Of a stretch of 64,000 nucleotides of DNA, positions 39,703 to 49,594 are shown piece by piece. Where the stretch lies: the NCBI RefSeq assembly GCF_000949865.1, contig NZ_JWJH01000014.1, forward strand, positions 41,077-105,076. The letters are read 5' to 3'. The translations under genes and the position numbers were made by a program. The notes under the pieces were generated by a model. That model made no database searches. It saw only the letters and a list, made by a program, of their open reading frames with translations, and was not told where the DNA came from. Within the stretch, counting starts at the first letter, position 1. Each line of letters begins with the position of its first letter. The DNA is from Rhizobium nepotum 39/7. GTDB taxonomy: Bacteria > Pseudomonadota > Alphaproteobacteria > Rhizobiales > Rhizobiaceae.

Positions 39703-40995
39703 TTACTTGAAGAGCTGCAGGATATTTTCCGCATTGGCATTGGCGATGGAGAGTGCCTGGATGCCGAGTTGCTGTTGTGTCTGCAATGCTTTCAGCCTGG
39801 TCGATTCCTCGTTCATATCCGCATCGACAAGACGACCTATGCCTTTGTCGATCACATCCATCAGGCTGGAGACGAAGTTTTCCTGCAGGCTGATACGGCT
39901 CTGGAGGGAGCCGAGGCTAGAGGCCGTGCTGGTCATCGCTTCCAGCTGCTTGTCCACGAAACTCATCATCACATCGATGGCGTCGGAAGCGGTATAGGCG
40001 GCGCCGGCGCCGGCAAAACCACTCATCGCCGCGGCAACGACATCGAGATTGTCGAGATTAAGGGTGGAGACGGAAAACCCGAGGGATCTCGAAACAGATG
40101 TCGCCGCAGCAGCCGTGTCATAGAACCAATCGTCACCGCCGGTGTCCCGATAGGCCGCCGAGACGGTCGTGCTGCCGCTCGAAGGGTCCGTCGCCGTCAC
40201 CTTGACCCAGGTATTCTCAGCCAGACGGAGATAGTTCACAGTGCCGTTGCTGTAGACGCTCGGGTCGGCATTCGTATCCGCCGTCGCTGCATTCAGCACG
40301 CCGATTTCCGCATCGGTCAACTTCTTGACGACATAACCCGTGTTCGTGACCGCTCCGGCAGTCGTTGACACCTGAGTAACTTCTTGCTCCGTCTTGCTGG
40401 CGAAAATGGCATTCTTGTCGAGAATACCGAGTTTTCCGCCGCTGAGGTCGAAAAGCACGGCGCTGCCGTTCAGCACATAATCAACCGTGGTAACGCCGAC
40501 ATTGCCCGAGCCGGTGCGCGTGAAAGATGCGACAATCTTTTTGGTGATCGGCTCTTCGACCGGCGGCGTGCCGCCGTTGCTGATGCTGGCCTGCAACCAG
40601 TTCTCGCCGGAGAAGGACGCCGATTCGGACGTGCTCTTCAACTGCTCCTGAAGCTGCTTGATCTCGTCCTGGATCTTGCCCCGGTCCGCCCCCACGCCAT
40701 AGGCGGCGACAAGCTTGGCCTTGATCTGCTTGACGACCTCGATCGAATTCTCGATCGCGTCATAGGCCGTATCGACCTTGGCGGCACCCAGCCCCAGAGC
40801 ATCCTGCACGGCCGAAAGTGCCGCATTGTCGGAGCGCATGGTCGTCGAAATCGACCAGTAGGCCGCATTATCCGCTGCGGTCTCGACGCGATAGCCGGAC
40901 GACACACGCGCCTGCGTGGTTTCCAGATTCTTGTCGATCATGCGCAAAGTTTGCAGCGCGGCCATTGCCGCCGCATTGGTCAAAATGCTGGTCAC
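39703..40995 (-). CDS. flaD: Flagellin FlaD
   Basis: A 430-residue flagellin, much longer than FlaA-C. The N-terminus MTSILTNAAAMAALQTLR and the C-terminus ALQTQQQLGIQALSIANANAENILQLFK are the conserved helices D0/D1; the extra length is in the central surface domain. The start is taken as GTG at 40993-40995 because it aligns with the MTSIL of FlaA-C and has GGGTGG before it; a GTG 3 codons earlier is an artefact. It is separate from the flaA-B-C cluster and on the other strand, and its leader does not share their TGTCCC element. Confidence 0.92.
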   Translation of the reverse strand: MTSILTNAAAMAALQTLRMIDKNLETTQARVSSGYRVETAADNAAYWSISTTMRSDNAALSAVQDALGLGAAKVDTAYDAIENSIEVVKQIKAKLVAAYGVGADRGKIQDEIKQLQEQLKSTSESASFSGENWLQASISNGGTPPVEEPITKKIVASFTRTGSGNVGVTTVDYVLNGSAVLFDLSGGKLGILDKNAIFASKTEQEVTQVSTTAGAVTNTGYVVKKLTDAEIGVLNAATADTNADPSVYSNGTVNYLRLAENTWVKVTATDPSSGSTTVSAAYRDTGGDDWFYDTAAAATSVSRSLGFSVSTLNLDNLDVVAAAMSGFAGAGAAYTASDAIDVMMSFVDKQLEAMTSTASSLGSLQSRISLQENFVSSLMDVIDKGIGRLVDADMNEESTRLKALQTQQQLGIQALSIANANAENILQLFK

Positions 40996-41315
40996 TGGGT
41001 CCACCCAATTGTACTGTCAGGAAAATCCGGCGTTGCGCCGAAAACGAGCAGAGGCATCATGCGCATCGGCGATAGCAAAAAAAGAGCCACCGCGATCTGC
41101 CGTTCGTTAACAAATCGTTAATTCTATAGGTACCAAACAACAACGCTGATTTGCAAGGCGTTCCTCGCTTTCGCAGACCGGTTTTGCATAAACCGGCAGG
41201 CTTCAGGCAAGGTCGGGTGAAAAAGCACTCGAACGAAGCCGTTGCGCCCGCGACTTCGGCGGGCGCAACGGAAAAATAGATGAAAATGTCGGTGGTCCGG
41301 CTCAGATGGTCTGGC
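40996..41315. other. Intergenic region before flaD with a long hairpin
   Basis: About 320 bases without a credible gene, running from the flaD start to the stop of the neighbouring unknown gene. It should hold the flaD promoter. The strongest structure is a perfect 13-bp stem with a 7-base loop at 41239-41271. Confidence 0.55.
41239..41271. terminator. Perfect 13-bp hairpin, possible terminator without T-tract
   Basis: Arms CCGTTGCGCCCGC (41239-41251) and GCGGGCGCAACGG (41259-41271) with loop GACTTCG. It lies 45 bases after the stop of the minus-strand flhB-orf unit and upstream of flaD. No T-tract follows on the minus strand, so it may slow decay or shield flaD rather than terminate efficiently. 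Confidence 0.5.
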
Positions 41316-41753
41316 TCAGGCGGCTTCGCCCTGACGGGTCGACACGAATCGGGCAGCCATCAGGCTCCGGCGAAGGAACTCGGTGTTCTCATCCGGATTG
41401 TCCGAGGGGTTCTGAAACGAAACATGATTGATCTCGACCGCAGCATGTTCGTTGGCCAGAATCAATCGCGCATAAACCGTGGCGCCCTGCGGTTTGAGTT
41501 CAAGATCGAGGACGATCTCCGGCGACCCTTCCCATTCGAGCTTGTATTCGCCGCCCGCGCCGAAGTTGATCGTACCGGGATGATAATAAAGCTCCGCGGC
41601 CGACGAGACGAGGTCGGCGATACTGCCATTACACTCGAATCTCAGCAACGAAATCAGGTCGGCAGGATCGAGCAGGCGTAATTCAGTGGCGATCGGGTTG
41701 ATCGCCTCTGCGACGATCATTTCCCGCTTTTCAGAATAGGCGGATTTTTTCAT
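41316..41753 (-). CDS. Conserved-looking flagellar-cluster protein of unknown function
   Basis: A 145-residue protein without signal or membrane segment. Predicted mixed alpha/beta: an N-terminal helical part (ELRLLDPADLISLLRFECNG) and a stretch of beta strands (EYKLEWEGSPEIVLDLELKPQGATVYARLIL). I do not recognise the family. It begins 5 bp after the flhB stop, so it is co-transcribed with flhB, and sits before flaD. A role in export or flagellin handling can only be inferred from position. Confidence 0.7.
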   Translation of the reverse strand: MKKSAYSEKREMIVAEAINPIATELRLLDPADLISLLRFECNGSIADLVSSAAELYYHPGTINFGAGGEYKLEWEGSPEIVLDLELKPQGATVYARLILANEHAAVEINHVSFQNPSDNPDENTEFLRRSLMAARFVSTRQGEAA

Positions 41754-41758
41754 TGGTT

Positions 41759-42841
41759 TTATTGAACCCGTATTTTCGATGACTTCATGGCGTAAACCCG
41801 ATGAACGAGCTCAGCTACCGCCTTGTAAAAAGCTGGTGGAATCACACTATCGATCGAGACTTGCGCAAACATGGAGCGTGCGAGAGGCGGATCTTCAAAA
41901 ACGGGGATATTATTTTTTTCCGCAATCTCGCGGATTTTCAATGCGATAAGGTCCTGGCCCTTGGCAACGACAACAGGCGCGTCGCCTTCCTCGCGCACGT
42001 AACGCAACGCCACCGCAAAGTGTGTCGGGTTGGCAATCACCAGCGTCGCGCGCGGCACGTTGTCGATCATGCGGCGGCGGGCGCGGTCACGGGCGACCGA
42101 ACGCTGTCGGGCTTTGACCACCGGGTCGCCCTGCGATTGCTTGTATTCCTCCTTCACCTCATGCTTCGTCATCTTCAACTGACTGAACCAATGGTGGCGC
42201 GTCCACAAAATGTCGACGGCGGCAAGCAGCGCGGTCGAAAGCAAAATCACGACCATCATTTTTTTGACGATCTCGACGACCCTCACAAAAATGACCTGCG
42301 GATCGGAGAACATCAGGTCAATGAGGCTGTAAAAATCGCTGCGCAGAGACAGGTACATGACGATCGAAACGATCAATATCTTGAACAGCGATTTGCCGAA
42401 CTCCACGAAACCCTGCTTGCTGTAGATGCGCGAGAACCCCTTTGCGGGCGAAATGCGCGACCATTGCGGACGCACCCTCTCGAGCACCGGCGACGGCAGG
42501 TTCTGGAAAAACGACGAAGCAAGGCCGAAGACGATGAACATGATCATGGCCGGCATGAGCAGATAGGCCATGGACGCGCCGAGAAAATAGAGCAGCGACA
42601 GCGCGTCCGGCCGGGTGCTGAGGTCCCATTGTTCAGGCTGGCCGAACAGGTCCTTCAGCGTTACGCCGAGGCGACCGGCGCTTTCGGGCAAAAAGAAAAC
42701 CAGGTAACAATAAAAGGCAAGTGACGAGGCGAAGATCGGCACTTCGCGAGAAAAGGGAAGATTGCCCTTCTCGGCCGCATCACGGAGTTTTTTCTCCGTG
42801 GGGTCTTCTGTTTTACTGTCCTTGTCCTCGTCGTCTGCCAA
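41759..42841 (-). CDS. flhB: Flagellar export apparatus protein FlhB
   Basis: A 360-residue export gate protein with about four membrane spans and a cytosolic domain. The autocleavage motif is intact: [11 protein letters not shown] near residue 265. Cleavage there switches export from hook to filament. The start is TTG at 42839-42841; this is supported because the following residues ([21 protein letters not shown]) are the conserved FlhB N-terminus. GGGAA precedes it. Confidence 0.94.
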   Translation of the reverse strand: MADDEDKDSKTEDPTEKKLRDAAEKGNLPFSREVPIFASSLAFYCYLVFFLPESAGRLGVTLKDLFGQPEQWDLSTRPDALSLLYFLGASMAYLLMPAMIMFIVFGLASSFFQNLPSPVLERVRPQWSRISPAKGFSRIYSKQGFVEFGKSLFKILIVSIVMYLSLRSDFYSLIDLMFSDPQVIFVRVVEIVKKMMVVILLSTALLAAVDILWTRHHWFSQLKMTKHEVKEEYKQSQGDPVVKARQRSVARDRARRRMIDNVPRATLVIANPTHFAVALRYVREEGDAPVVVAKGQDLIALKIREIAEKNNIPVFEDPPLARSMFAQVSIDSVIPPAFYKAVAELVHRVYAMKSSKIRVQ

Positions 42842-42968
42842 AGCACGTTCCCGGGATCAAAAAAAGGCCCGCCGATCGCGGCAGGCCATCATTCCGAAAC
42901 TAGCGTCCGGGGCCGGCCATCGCAATGGCCGGCTATGCCGTAAGGGCGGGTTATCAACCGGCTTCCGC

Positions 42969-44012
42969 TCAGGCCGCCGCCGATTGTTCGTCTGTTGCGG
43001 CTTCCTTCAGCTGGATCTGGCCGGAATTGGCCAACCGGATCGCCTCCTGCGCCACGGCGCGGCGCGCGATCGCCACTTCGCGGGTGTTGATGGAAGCCTG
43101 CGGCACCACGAGATCCGACTCGATCATGCGGCGCTGGCGCGGGCTAATGCTGGACAGCACGCATTCCTTGATTTCCATCGTGGCGCCACGCAGGGCCATG
43201 GTCAGAACATCCGCCGACACATCGTTGAGCAGCAGGACGCGGCTGCGCTGCGGCATGAACATGAGGTCGTCGAAGAGGAAGAGCTTCGGCTTGACCTTGT
43301 TGGCGGCTTCCTTGCTGAGCGTCTCGAGCGAGCTGAGCAATGTGTCGACCTGCGGCTTGTCCAGCTCGTTCATCAGATCGGCAACCTTGGCGGAACCGCC
43401 CGCATTGCGCTCGGCCTCGATCTCGGTGATGAGATTGACCACACGCTTCTCGATGATCTGGGCGGCCGTGGGGCTCACTTCCTTCATGTTCACCGTGCGG
43501 TTCATGATATCGGCGCGCTGTTCCTCGGGGAGGATCAGAAGAACCTTGGCGCCAAAGGACGAGGGCAGCATGGAGAGGATGTAAGCGATAGTCTGGGGAT
43601 GCTCACGCAGCAGGAACTTGCCGACGAATTCCGGCTCCGCTTCCTGCAGGCGGTCCCAGATCGACGCCTCATAAGCCTGGAAGGCCGCACGACGGCCAAG
43701 AAGGCTGTCGACTTCCTCAGGCGTCAGCCCTTCTTCGAGAATGCTTTCGATCGCCTTGGCATTGTCCATCAGACCCGTGCCTTCGGTGAACAGGTCTTCG
43801 AACTCGGCCACGATCTGGGCAAGTTCGTCCGGAGGAATGACACGCAACGTCTGAGCCGAGGAAATGATCATCTGCAATTCGTGCTGCGTGAAAAACTTCA
43901 GCAGCTTGCCGGCGACGCCCTTGCCCATGGCAAGCAGCACTGCGGCCGCCTTGTCGGTCTGAGACAACGGCTTCCCTGCCAGGGGGTTACCGAAATCCTC
44001 GAAGTCCATCAT
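42969..44012 (-). CDS. fliG: Flagellar motor switch protein FliG
   Basis: A 347-residue rotor protein of the C ring that contacts the stator. The EHPQTIAYILSMLP segment (about 134-147) and LFLFDDLMFMPQRSRVLLLNDV with the charged C-terminal domain are family features. Two ATGs are adjacent; the first has GAGAGG 6-10 bases before it. It follows fliN by 27 bp. Confidence 0.95.
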   Translation of the reverse strand: MMDFEDFGNPLAGKPLSQTDKAAAVLLAMGKGVAGKLLKFFTQHELQMIISSAQTLRVIPPDELAQIVAEFEDLFTEGTGLMDNAKAIESILEEGLTPEEVDSLLGRRAAFQAYEASIWDRLQEAEPEFVGKFLLREHPQTIAYILSMLPSSFGAKVLLILPEEQRADIMNRTVNMKEVSPTAAQIIEKRVVNLITEIEAERNAGGSAKVADLMNELDKPQVDTLLSSLETLSKEAANKVKPKLFLFDDLMFMPQRSRVLLLNDVSADVLTMALRGATMEIKECVLSSISPRQRRMIESDLVVPQASINTREVAIARRAVAQEAIRLANSGQIQLKEAATDEQSAAA

Positions 44013-44039
44013 GGTCTTTCCTCTCCGTCCCCACAGGGA

Positions 44040-44579
44040 TCAGGCTTTTCGCGTACTCAGTACTTCAATCAATTTTACGCCGAAGCGCGTATCGTCGTCT
44101 TCCAGAACAGTTATTTCACCGCGCGCAATACGGCGGCCATTCACCATGATCTCGACCGGCTCGCCGATCTTGCGGTCAAGCGCGATCGTCGCGCCTTCCT
44201 CAAGGCTCATCAGACCCGAGACGAGCATCCGGCTGGTGCCGAGAACGATCTGAACATCGATCGGGATATCCATGATCATGTCCATATTATCGGACAAGCC
44301 GCTGCCAAGCGGCGCCCTGACGCCCGCGACCTGCGAAGGGGCCGCGAAGTCATTCATTGCGAAATCGCCCGCTCCGCCACCAAAGGCGGAAAGGTCGCTG
44401 TCGGCGGAAGCGTCGTCGGTGCTTCCGAAATCCCCGAAGTCGCCAAAATCGGACAGCGAACCTTCCGCATCCGTCTTGAGGACGCCACGCAGATCGCCGA
44501 TAGCCTGGTCGAGGTCGCCGCCGTCTTCAAGCGACGGCAGCGCCGTATCGTCGGTCACAGGAGTTTTCTTCGTAGCCAT
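44040..44579 (-). CDS. fliN: Flagellar motor switch protein FliN
   Basis: A 179-residue C-ring protein. The N-terminal 95 residues are acidic and rich in Asp and Gly, and the C-terminal SpoA domain reads [54 protein letters not shown]. The ATG at 44577-44579 gives the usual rhizobial length. It lies between fliM and fliG. Confidence 0.95.
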   Translation of the reverse strand: MATKKTPVTDDTALPSLEDGGDLDQAIGDLRGVLKTDAEGSLSDFGDFGDFGSTDDASADSDLSAFGGGAGDFAMNDFAAPSQVAGVRAPLGSGLSDNMDMIMDIPIDVQIVLGTSRMLVSGLMSLEEGATIALDRKIGEPVEIMVNGRRIARGEITVLEDDDTRFGVKLIEVLSTRKA

Positions 44580-44642
44580 GCGCTGATTATTCCCTTTGAA
44601 ACTTGCGTCAGCCTGCCCAGACCCCAAAAGGGTGGACAGGAT

Positions 44643-45602
44643 TTAACCCATCAGATGTCGCAGAATCTCGTCGTCCGTGCTGACATTGTTCTTCACCCGA
44701 ACCATGTAGCGGTCGCCGGACTTGCCGAATTCGCAATTATAAAGCTTGGAGCCGTTGGCGCTGACCTCGACGGCGATATCGTCCTGCTTCAGATCCTGAA
44801 ACGGAATGACGTCGCCGGCGACCAGTCTGGAGATCGTCCGCAGGGTCATCGTTTCGAGCTTGATGCGCGCCTCGAGCGTTACCTGCGATCTCTTCACCTG
44901 CTCCGAGATCAAATCCACCCATTCCTCCTGCTTCTTCAGCGCCTGGGCTGAAGCCTTGGGGGCGGCGATGGAGGTCTTGAGGAGCGGCCGCTGCGGCACG
45001 ATGAGGGCGAATTCCGAAGAAACCTTGCCGATCTCGATTTTCATGCGGACGGTCACGCCGTAAAGGCCGGCGATCGCCTCCTCGAAAGCGCTTTTTCCAT
45101 TGGCCTTGAAGGGCGGCTCGATCGTCGCCTCGAAACCGCCCGGCGCGTTGACGCCTGAGCGCAGGACACCTGCGATGCGGCCCAGAACCATGGCCGCAAG
45201 ATCGAGTTCGATATGGGACAGGCTGCGCTCGTCCGGCTCGCCGATGGTATCGGGCGCCGCGCCCAGCATGCGCTCCATGAGCGCGATGACGAAGCCGTTG
45301 CCGACGGCCATCATGAAATTGGGGCACCAGTTGCGCAGGGAACAATCGGCAACCGAAAAATTCTGCCCGATATTGGCAATGAGGTCGGTCATCAACCCCG
45401 ATTCGGAACCGGTATATTCAACGTCGATCGCGATGCCGGTCTCGCTGTGGAAGATGTCCGGCAGGAATTCGCTGTAGAGATGACCGATATCGGCGCCGAC
45501 CTTCGCGATGGTCTTGCGGTCGGAGAGCCCGCCCGTGAGTCTCGCAAGCAGCGAGGTGTCGATGGCGGGTGCTTTTTGCTGTGCAGCTTTAGCCATGGTC
45601 AT
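44643..45602 (-). CDS. fliM: Flagellar motor switch protein FliM
   Basis: A 319-residue C-ring protein. The CheC-like middle domain ([20 protein letters not shown]) and the SpoA C-terminal domain ([29 protein letters not shown]) are present. The start overlaps the motA stop (ATGA), so it is translationally coupled. It binds CheY-phosphate to reverse or slow the motor. Confidence 0.94.
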   Translation of the reverse strand: MTMAKAAQQKAPAIDTSLLARLTGGLSDRKTIAKVGADIGHLYSEFLPDIFHSETGIAIDVEYTGSESGLMTDLIANIGQNFSVADCSLRNWCPNFMMAVGNGFVIALMERMLGAAPDTIGEPDERSLSHIELDLAAMVLGRIAGVLRSGVNAPGGFEATIEPPFKANGKSAFEEAIAGLYGVTVRMKIEIGKVSSEFALIVPQRPLLKTSIAAPKASAQALKKQEEWVDLISEQVKRSQVTLEARIKLETMTLRTISRLVAGDVIPFQDLKQDDIAVEVSANGSKLYNCEFGKSGDRYMVRVKNNVSTDDEILRHLMG

Positions 45603-46471
45603 GCCGCCTTGTTTTCGCCGCCGGGGTTCATCATCTCCTGTTCGACGGCGTCGATGGACGGCCGTTCGTAGTTGGAGATGGTCTTGCGCCCGTATTCAAG
45701 CGCTACCTGCGGCACCGAACCGTTCATGTAGGCGATCAGCGTCTGCTTGACGATGATATAGAGGCGATGCTGCTTGGTACGGACGATCTTGACCTGCGAA
45801 GCGAGCGGGTTGCAGATCGAATAGGACAGGATGATGCCGAGCATGGTGCCGACCAGCGCCGCGCCGATGAGGCCACCAAGCACTTCCGGCGATTCGTTGA
45901 TCTTGCCCATGGCCTTGATGACGCCGAGAACCGCCGCGACGATACCGATGGCCGGGAAGGAATCGCCCATCGTGGTAATCGCGTGATAAGGCTTCAGCTT
46001 GTCGCTGAGGATGGTCTCGATTTCCTCATCCATCAGCGCTTCGATTTCATGGCTGCGGGCATTGCCGATGATGATGAGGCGGACGTAGTCGCAGATGAAC
46101 GACGTCAGTTCCTTGTTCTTCAGGACCGAGGGCGCGCTCTGGAAGATCGAGGATTCTTCCGGATTGTCGATATGCGCCTCGATCTCGTTGCGCGATTTCG
46201 TGCGCAGGTCGCGCATCAGCGAATAAAGCACGCCGAGCACGTCGAGATAATTGCGCTCCTTCGGCACCGAGTGCTTGAAAGCCTCGCCGAGCGCCTTGCC
46301 GGAATCCTTCACGACCTTCATGGGGTTCGCCATGATGAAGCCGCCGAGACCGGCGCCGCCGATAATCAACAGTTCGAACGGCTGAATCAGCACGTCCAGA
46401 TGGCCGCCCATCGCCATGTAGCCGCCGATGATGCAGCCGAAGGTGATTATAAGTCCAATTATAATATTCAT
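45599..46471 (-). CDS. motA: Flagellar stator protein MotA
   Basis: A 290-residue stator protein with four membrane spans; the proton path residues lie in the [24 protein letters not shown] span and the following helix. The cytosolic loop contacts FliG. It starts the motA-fliM-fliN-fliG run. MotB is encoded separately at 37513-38796, an unusual split shared with rhizobia. Confidence 0.95.
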   Translation of the reverse strand: MNIIIGLIITFGCIIGGYMAMGGHLDVLIQPFELLIIGGAGLGGFIMANPMKVVKDSGKALGEAFKHSVPKERNYLDVLGVLYSLMRDLRTKSRNEIEAHIDNPEESSIFQSAPSVLKNKELTSFICDYVRLIIIGNARSHEIEALMDEEIETILSDKLKPYHAITTMGDSFPAIGIVAAVLGVIKAMGKINESPEVLGGLIGAALVGTMLGIILSYSICNPLASQVKIVRTKQHRLYIIVKQTLIAYMNGSVPQVALEYGRKTISNYERPSIDAVEQEMMNPGGENKAA

Positions 46472-46657
46472 TGATCGACCACGCCCGAACTGTGTTCCAT
46501 GCCGCCATGTCTAGAAAATGTGGCTTGCGTGAACCTGTCCGCAAAGCCCCTTTTGACGCATCCGCCGCAGCCAGTTTCGCACAAGCAACCTGAGGCAATA
46601 TCCCGACAAAGGCGGACGTGCGCCTTGAGATCGGGATCAAACGAGAGCGGCGGTTCA
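46472..46657. promoter_or_regulatory. Divergent promoter region, motA and DUF1217 gene
   Basis: 186 bases between the start of motA (minus) and the inferred start of the DUF1217 gene (plus). It must contain promoters for both. No operator or palindrome was recognised. Confidence 0.5.
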
Positions 46658-47437
46658 GTGACTTCCACCTACACCAGCTACAGACTGATCAGTCAGGACA
46701 TCGGCAAATCCCTCGAACGGGTGTCGAAGCAGCCCGATGTGGTGCGCGAAACCGAATATTACCGGTCGAAGATCGGCAACGTGAAATCCGTCGACGACTT
46801 CATGGCCGATACCCGTCTTTATAACTATGCGCTGAAAGCCCATGGCCTCGAGGATATGGCCTATGCGAAAGCCTTCATCCGCAAGGTACTGACGGAAGGC
46901 ACGACCGACAAGAATGCCTTCGCCAACAAGCTCTCCGACAGTCGTTACGCGGATCTTGCGAAATCGCTCGACTTTGCAAGCCTGGGTGCAGCGGCGACCG
47001 CCACCGAGGCGGCCCAGTCCGGCATCATCGGCAAGTACACCCGCCAGACGCTGGAACAGGAGGCGGGCGGCGACAATAACGGTGTCCGGCTCGCTCTCTA
47101 TTTCGAGCGCAAGGCGCCGACGATCAAATCGGGTCTCGATTTTCTGGCCGACGACGCGCTCGCGCAGGTGTTCCGCACCGCCTACAACCTGCCCGACGAA
47201 TTTGCGGCAGCAAGTGTCGACAAACAGGCCGCGCTCATCGAAAAATCCATCAATATCAAGGATCTGCAAGATCCTGAAAAGGTCGGCAAGCTGCTCGAGC
47301 GTTTTACCATCATGTGGGAAATGCAAAACCCCTCGACGACCTACGATCCCCTGGCCGTTTTCGGCTCCTCCAGCGGCTACGGCATTTCCCCGGACCTGCT
47401 GATTTCCATCAATTCCCTGAAACTCGGAGGCAAATGA
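46658..47437 (+). CDS. DUF1217 flagellar-cluster protein
   Basis: A 259-residue soluble helical protein (TSTYTSYRLISQDIGKSLERVSKQPDVVRETEYYRSKI...). DUF1217 proteins occur only in alphaproteobacterial flagellar clusters and have no defined function. The start is GTG at 46658-46660, preceded by AGAGCGGCGG; the longer frame from 46499 reads through unrelated sequence. It lies 1 bp before flgF, so the two are coupled. Confidence 0.78.
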   Translation: MTSTYTSYRLISQDIGKSLERVSKQPDVVRETEYYRSKIGNVKSVDDFMADTRLYNYALKAHGLEDMAYAKAFIRKVLTEGTTDKNAFANKLSDSRYADLAKSLDFASLGAAATATEAAQSGIIGKYTRQTLEQEAGGDNNGVRLALYFERKAPTIKSGLDFLADDALAQVFRTAYNLPDEFAAASVDKQAALIEKSINIKDLQDPEKVGKLLERFTIMWEMQNPSTTYDPLAVFGSSSGYGISPDLLISINSLKLGGK

Positions 47438-47438
47438 T

Positions 47439-48173
47439 ATGCAGTCCGGACTATACGTCGCGCTGTCCTCGCAGATTGCGCTGGAGCGTCGTCTCACCAC
47501 CATTTCCGACAATATGGCGAATGCCAACACAGTCGGCTTCCGCGGTTCCGAAGTGAAATTCGACGAAATGGTCGCCAAGAACCACAATTCCATGAATGCC
47601 AAGGTGGCGTTCGTGTCGCAGGGCAACGACTATCTCTCCACCCGCCAGGGTGCCTTCGAACAGACCGGCAATTCTCTCGATTTCGCCATCAAGGGCGATG
47701 CCTGGTTCTCGCTGGATACGCCCGATGGTCAGATCCTCAGCCGCGATGGCCGTTTCACCATGCGTCCGGACGGGGCGCTCATCTCTTCGAGCGGTTACCC
47801 GGTTCTCGACGCGGGCGGCGGTCCTATCCAGCTCAATGCGAATGGGGGACCGATCACCGTCGGTCTCGATGGAGCCATCCGGCAGAACGACAACATCGTC
47901 GCGACGCTCGGCATCTTTCAGGCGGATTTCTCGCAAGGATTCCTGCGCCATCCCAATAGCGGCGTGAAACCCGTCGTCGCGCCGATTCCGGTCGTCAACA
48001 ATCACGAGGTCGGCGTTGTCCAGGGTTATCTCGAGCAATCGAACGTCAACGGCATTTCCCAGATGACGCAGCTCATTCAGGTCAACCGGGCCTTCGAGAG
48101 CATCTCGTCGCTGATGCGCGACACCGAATCCACCTTCGGCGACGCCATCAAGACGCTTGGCGGCGCACGTTGA
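47439..48173 (+). CDS. flgF: Flagellar proximal rod protein FlgF
   Basis: A 244-residue rod protein. The N-terminal motif LYVALSSQIALERRLTTISDNMANANTVGFRG and the C-terminal VQGYLEQSNVNGISQMTQLIQVNRAFESI are typical. It forms part of the proximal rod with FlgB and FlgC, encoded 2.2 kb downstream. A good GGAGG precedes the ATG. Confidence 0.95.
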   Translation: MQSGLYVALSSQIALERRLTTISDNMANANTVGFRGSEVKFDEMVAKNHNSMNAKVAFVSQGNDYLSTRQGAFEQTGNSLDFAIKGDAWFSLDTPDGQILSRDGRFTMRPDGALISSSGYPVLDAGGGPIQLNANGGPITVGLDGAIRQNDNIVATLGIFQADFSQGFLRHPNSGVKPVVAPIPVVNNHEVGVVQGYLEQSNVNGISQMTQLIQVNRAFESISSLMRDTESTFGDAIKTLGGAR

Positions 48174-48184
48174 GGAACTGAGCG

Positions 48185-49591
48185 ATGACAATGCCGGAAT
48201 CCACGCTCACGGCCGAGGCGATTTCACCGAAGCTCGCCCAACTGGCCAGCCTTGCCGGACACTATGCCGATCCGGAATTTTCGGTGTCGCCGGGTGGCCA
48301 TGTCCGCACCATCGCCGCCGGGCACTATACGGTTTCCGGCCTGTCGCGGCATGTGAGGCTCGGCGAATTCGTCGCCCATCGCAGTGCGACCGGCATCCAT
48401 CTCGGCGAAGTGGTGCGCGTGGAACCGGATATCTGCTACGTCTGCCCCATCGAACCGGGTGAACCGATCGGCATTCACGACACCGTCATCCGCAAGGGCG
48501 CCTTCCGCGTCGCGCCGGATGAAAGCTGGTGCGGGCGTACCATCAACGCGCTTGGCGAACCTATCGACGGCAAGGGACCGCTTGTCTCCGGCACCGAGCG
48601 CCGTCCGATTTCCAGCAACGCACCGCCATCCATGACGCGCAAGCGGGTGGAGACGCCGTTCAAGACCGGGGTGCGGGCAATCGATATTTTTTCGCCGCTG
48701 TGCCTTGGCCAGCGTCTCGGTATTTTTGCCGGCTCGGGTGTGGGCAAATCGACGCTGCTGTCGATGCTTGCCAAGGCCGACGCCTTCGACAAGGTCGTCA
48801 TCGGGCTTGTCGGCGAGCGCGGTCGCGAAGTGCGCGAGTTCATCGAGGATACGATGGGCGAGAACATGGGCAAGTCCGTCGCCGTCGTCGCGACCAGCGA
48901 CGAAAGCCCGATGCTGCGCAAGATGGCCCCGCTTTCCGCCGTCACCATTGCCGAATATTTCCGTGACAGGGGCGAAAACGTCCTTCTCATCATCGACAGC
49001 GTCACCCGTTTTGCCCACGCGATCCGCGAAGTGGCGGTCGCTTCGGGCGAGCCGCCGGTGGCACGTGGCTATCCGGCTTCGGTCTTTACCGAATTGCCGC
49101 GCCTTCTGGAGCGGGCGGGACCCGGCGCCGAAGGCACCGGCACCATCACCGCCATCGTCTCCATTCTGGTGGACGGCGACAATCACAACGATCCGATCGC
49201 CGATTCGACCCGCGGTATTCTCGATGGCCATATTGTGCTGGATCGCAGCCTTGCCGAAGAAGGCCGCTATCCGCCGATCAATCCTCTGGCCTCGATCTCG
49301 CGTCTCGCCAAGAAGGCATGGACGCCGGATCAGGAAAAGCTGGTATCGCGCCTGAAGGCGCTGGTGCACCGTTTTGAGGAAACGCGGGATTTGCGGCTCA
49401 TTGGCGGCTATCGGCCCGGCACCGATCCCGATCTCGACATGGCGGTGAAGCAGGTTCCGATCATCTACGAGACGCTGAAACAGCTTCCGAGCGAACCGGC
49501 GGCGCAGGACGCCTATGCCGATCTGGCGACCGCGCTGCGCGGCGGAGTGCAAAATAATCAGCCGCAGGTAAATCCGAGAATGAGAGGCTGA
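48185..49591 (+). CDS. fliI: Flagellum-specific ATP synthase (export ATPase) FliI
   Basis: A 468-residue hexameric ATPase that unfolds and delivers export substrates. Walker A GSGVGKST is at 183-190, the Walker B-like VLLIIDSVTRFA segment follows, and the family signature is intact. It begins 11 bp after flgF. The large minus-strand frame over this gene is a shadow. Confidence 0.97.
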   Translation: MTMPESTLTAEAISPKLAQLASLAGHYADPEFSVSPGGHVRTIAAGHYTVSGLSRHVRLGEFVAHRSATGIHLGEVVRVEPDICYVCPIEPGEPIGIHDTVIRKGAFRVAPDESWCGRTINALGEPIDGKGPLVSGTERRPISSNAPPSMTRKRVETPFKTGVRAIDIFSPLCLGQRLGIFAGSGVGKSTLLSMLAKADAFDKVVIGLVGERGREVREFIEDTMGENMGKSVAVVATSDESPMLRKMAPLSAVTIAEYFRDRGENVLLIIDSVTRFAHAIREVAVASGEPPVARGYPASVFTELPRLLERAGPGAEGTGTITAIVSILVDGDNHNDPIADSTRGILDGHIVLDRSLAEEGRYPPINPLASISRLAKKAWTPDQEKLVSRLKALVHRFEETRDLRLIGGYRPGTDPDLDMAVKQVPIIYETLKQLPSEPAAQDAYADLATALRGGVQNNQPQVNPRMRG

Positions 49592-49594
49592 CCC

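Noticed and set aside
42762..44951. 729-residue plus-strand frame, one of the longest in the window
   Set aside because: It is antisense to fliG and fliN, has the low-complexity Arg/His/Leu composition of antisense frames, and no family motif.
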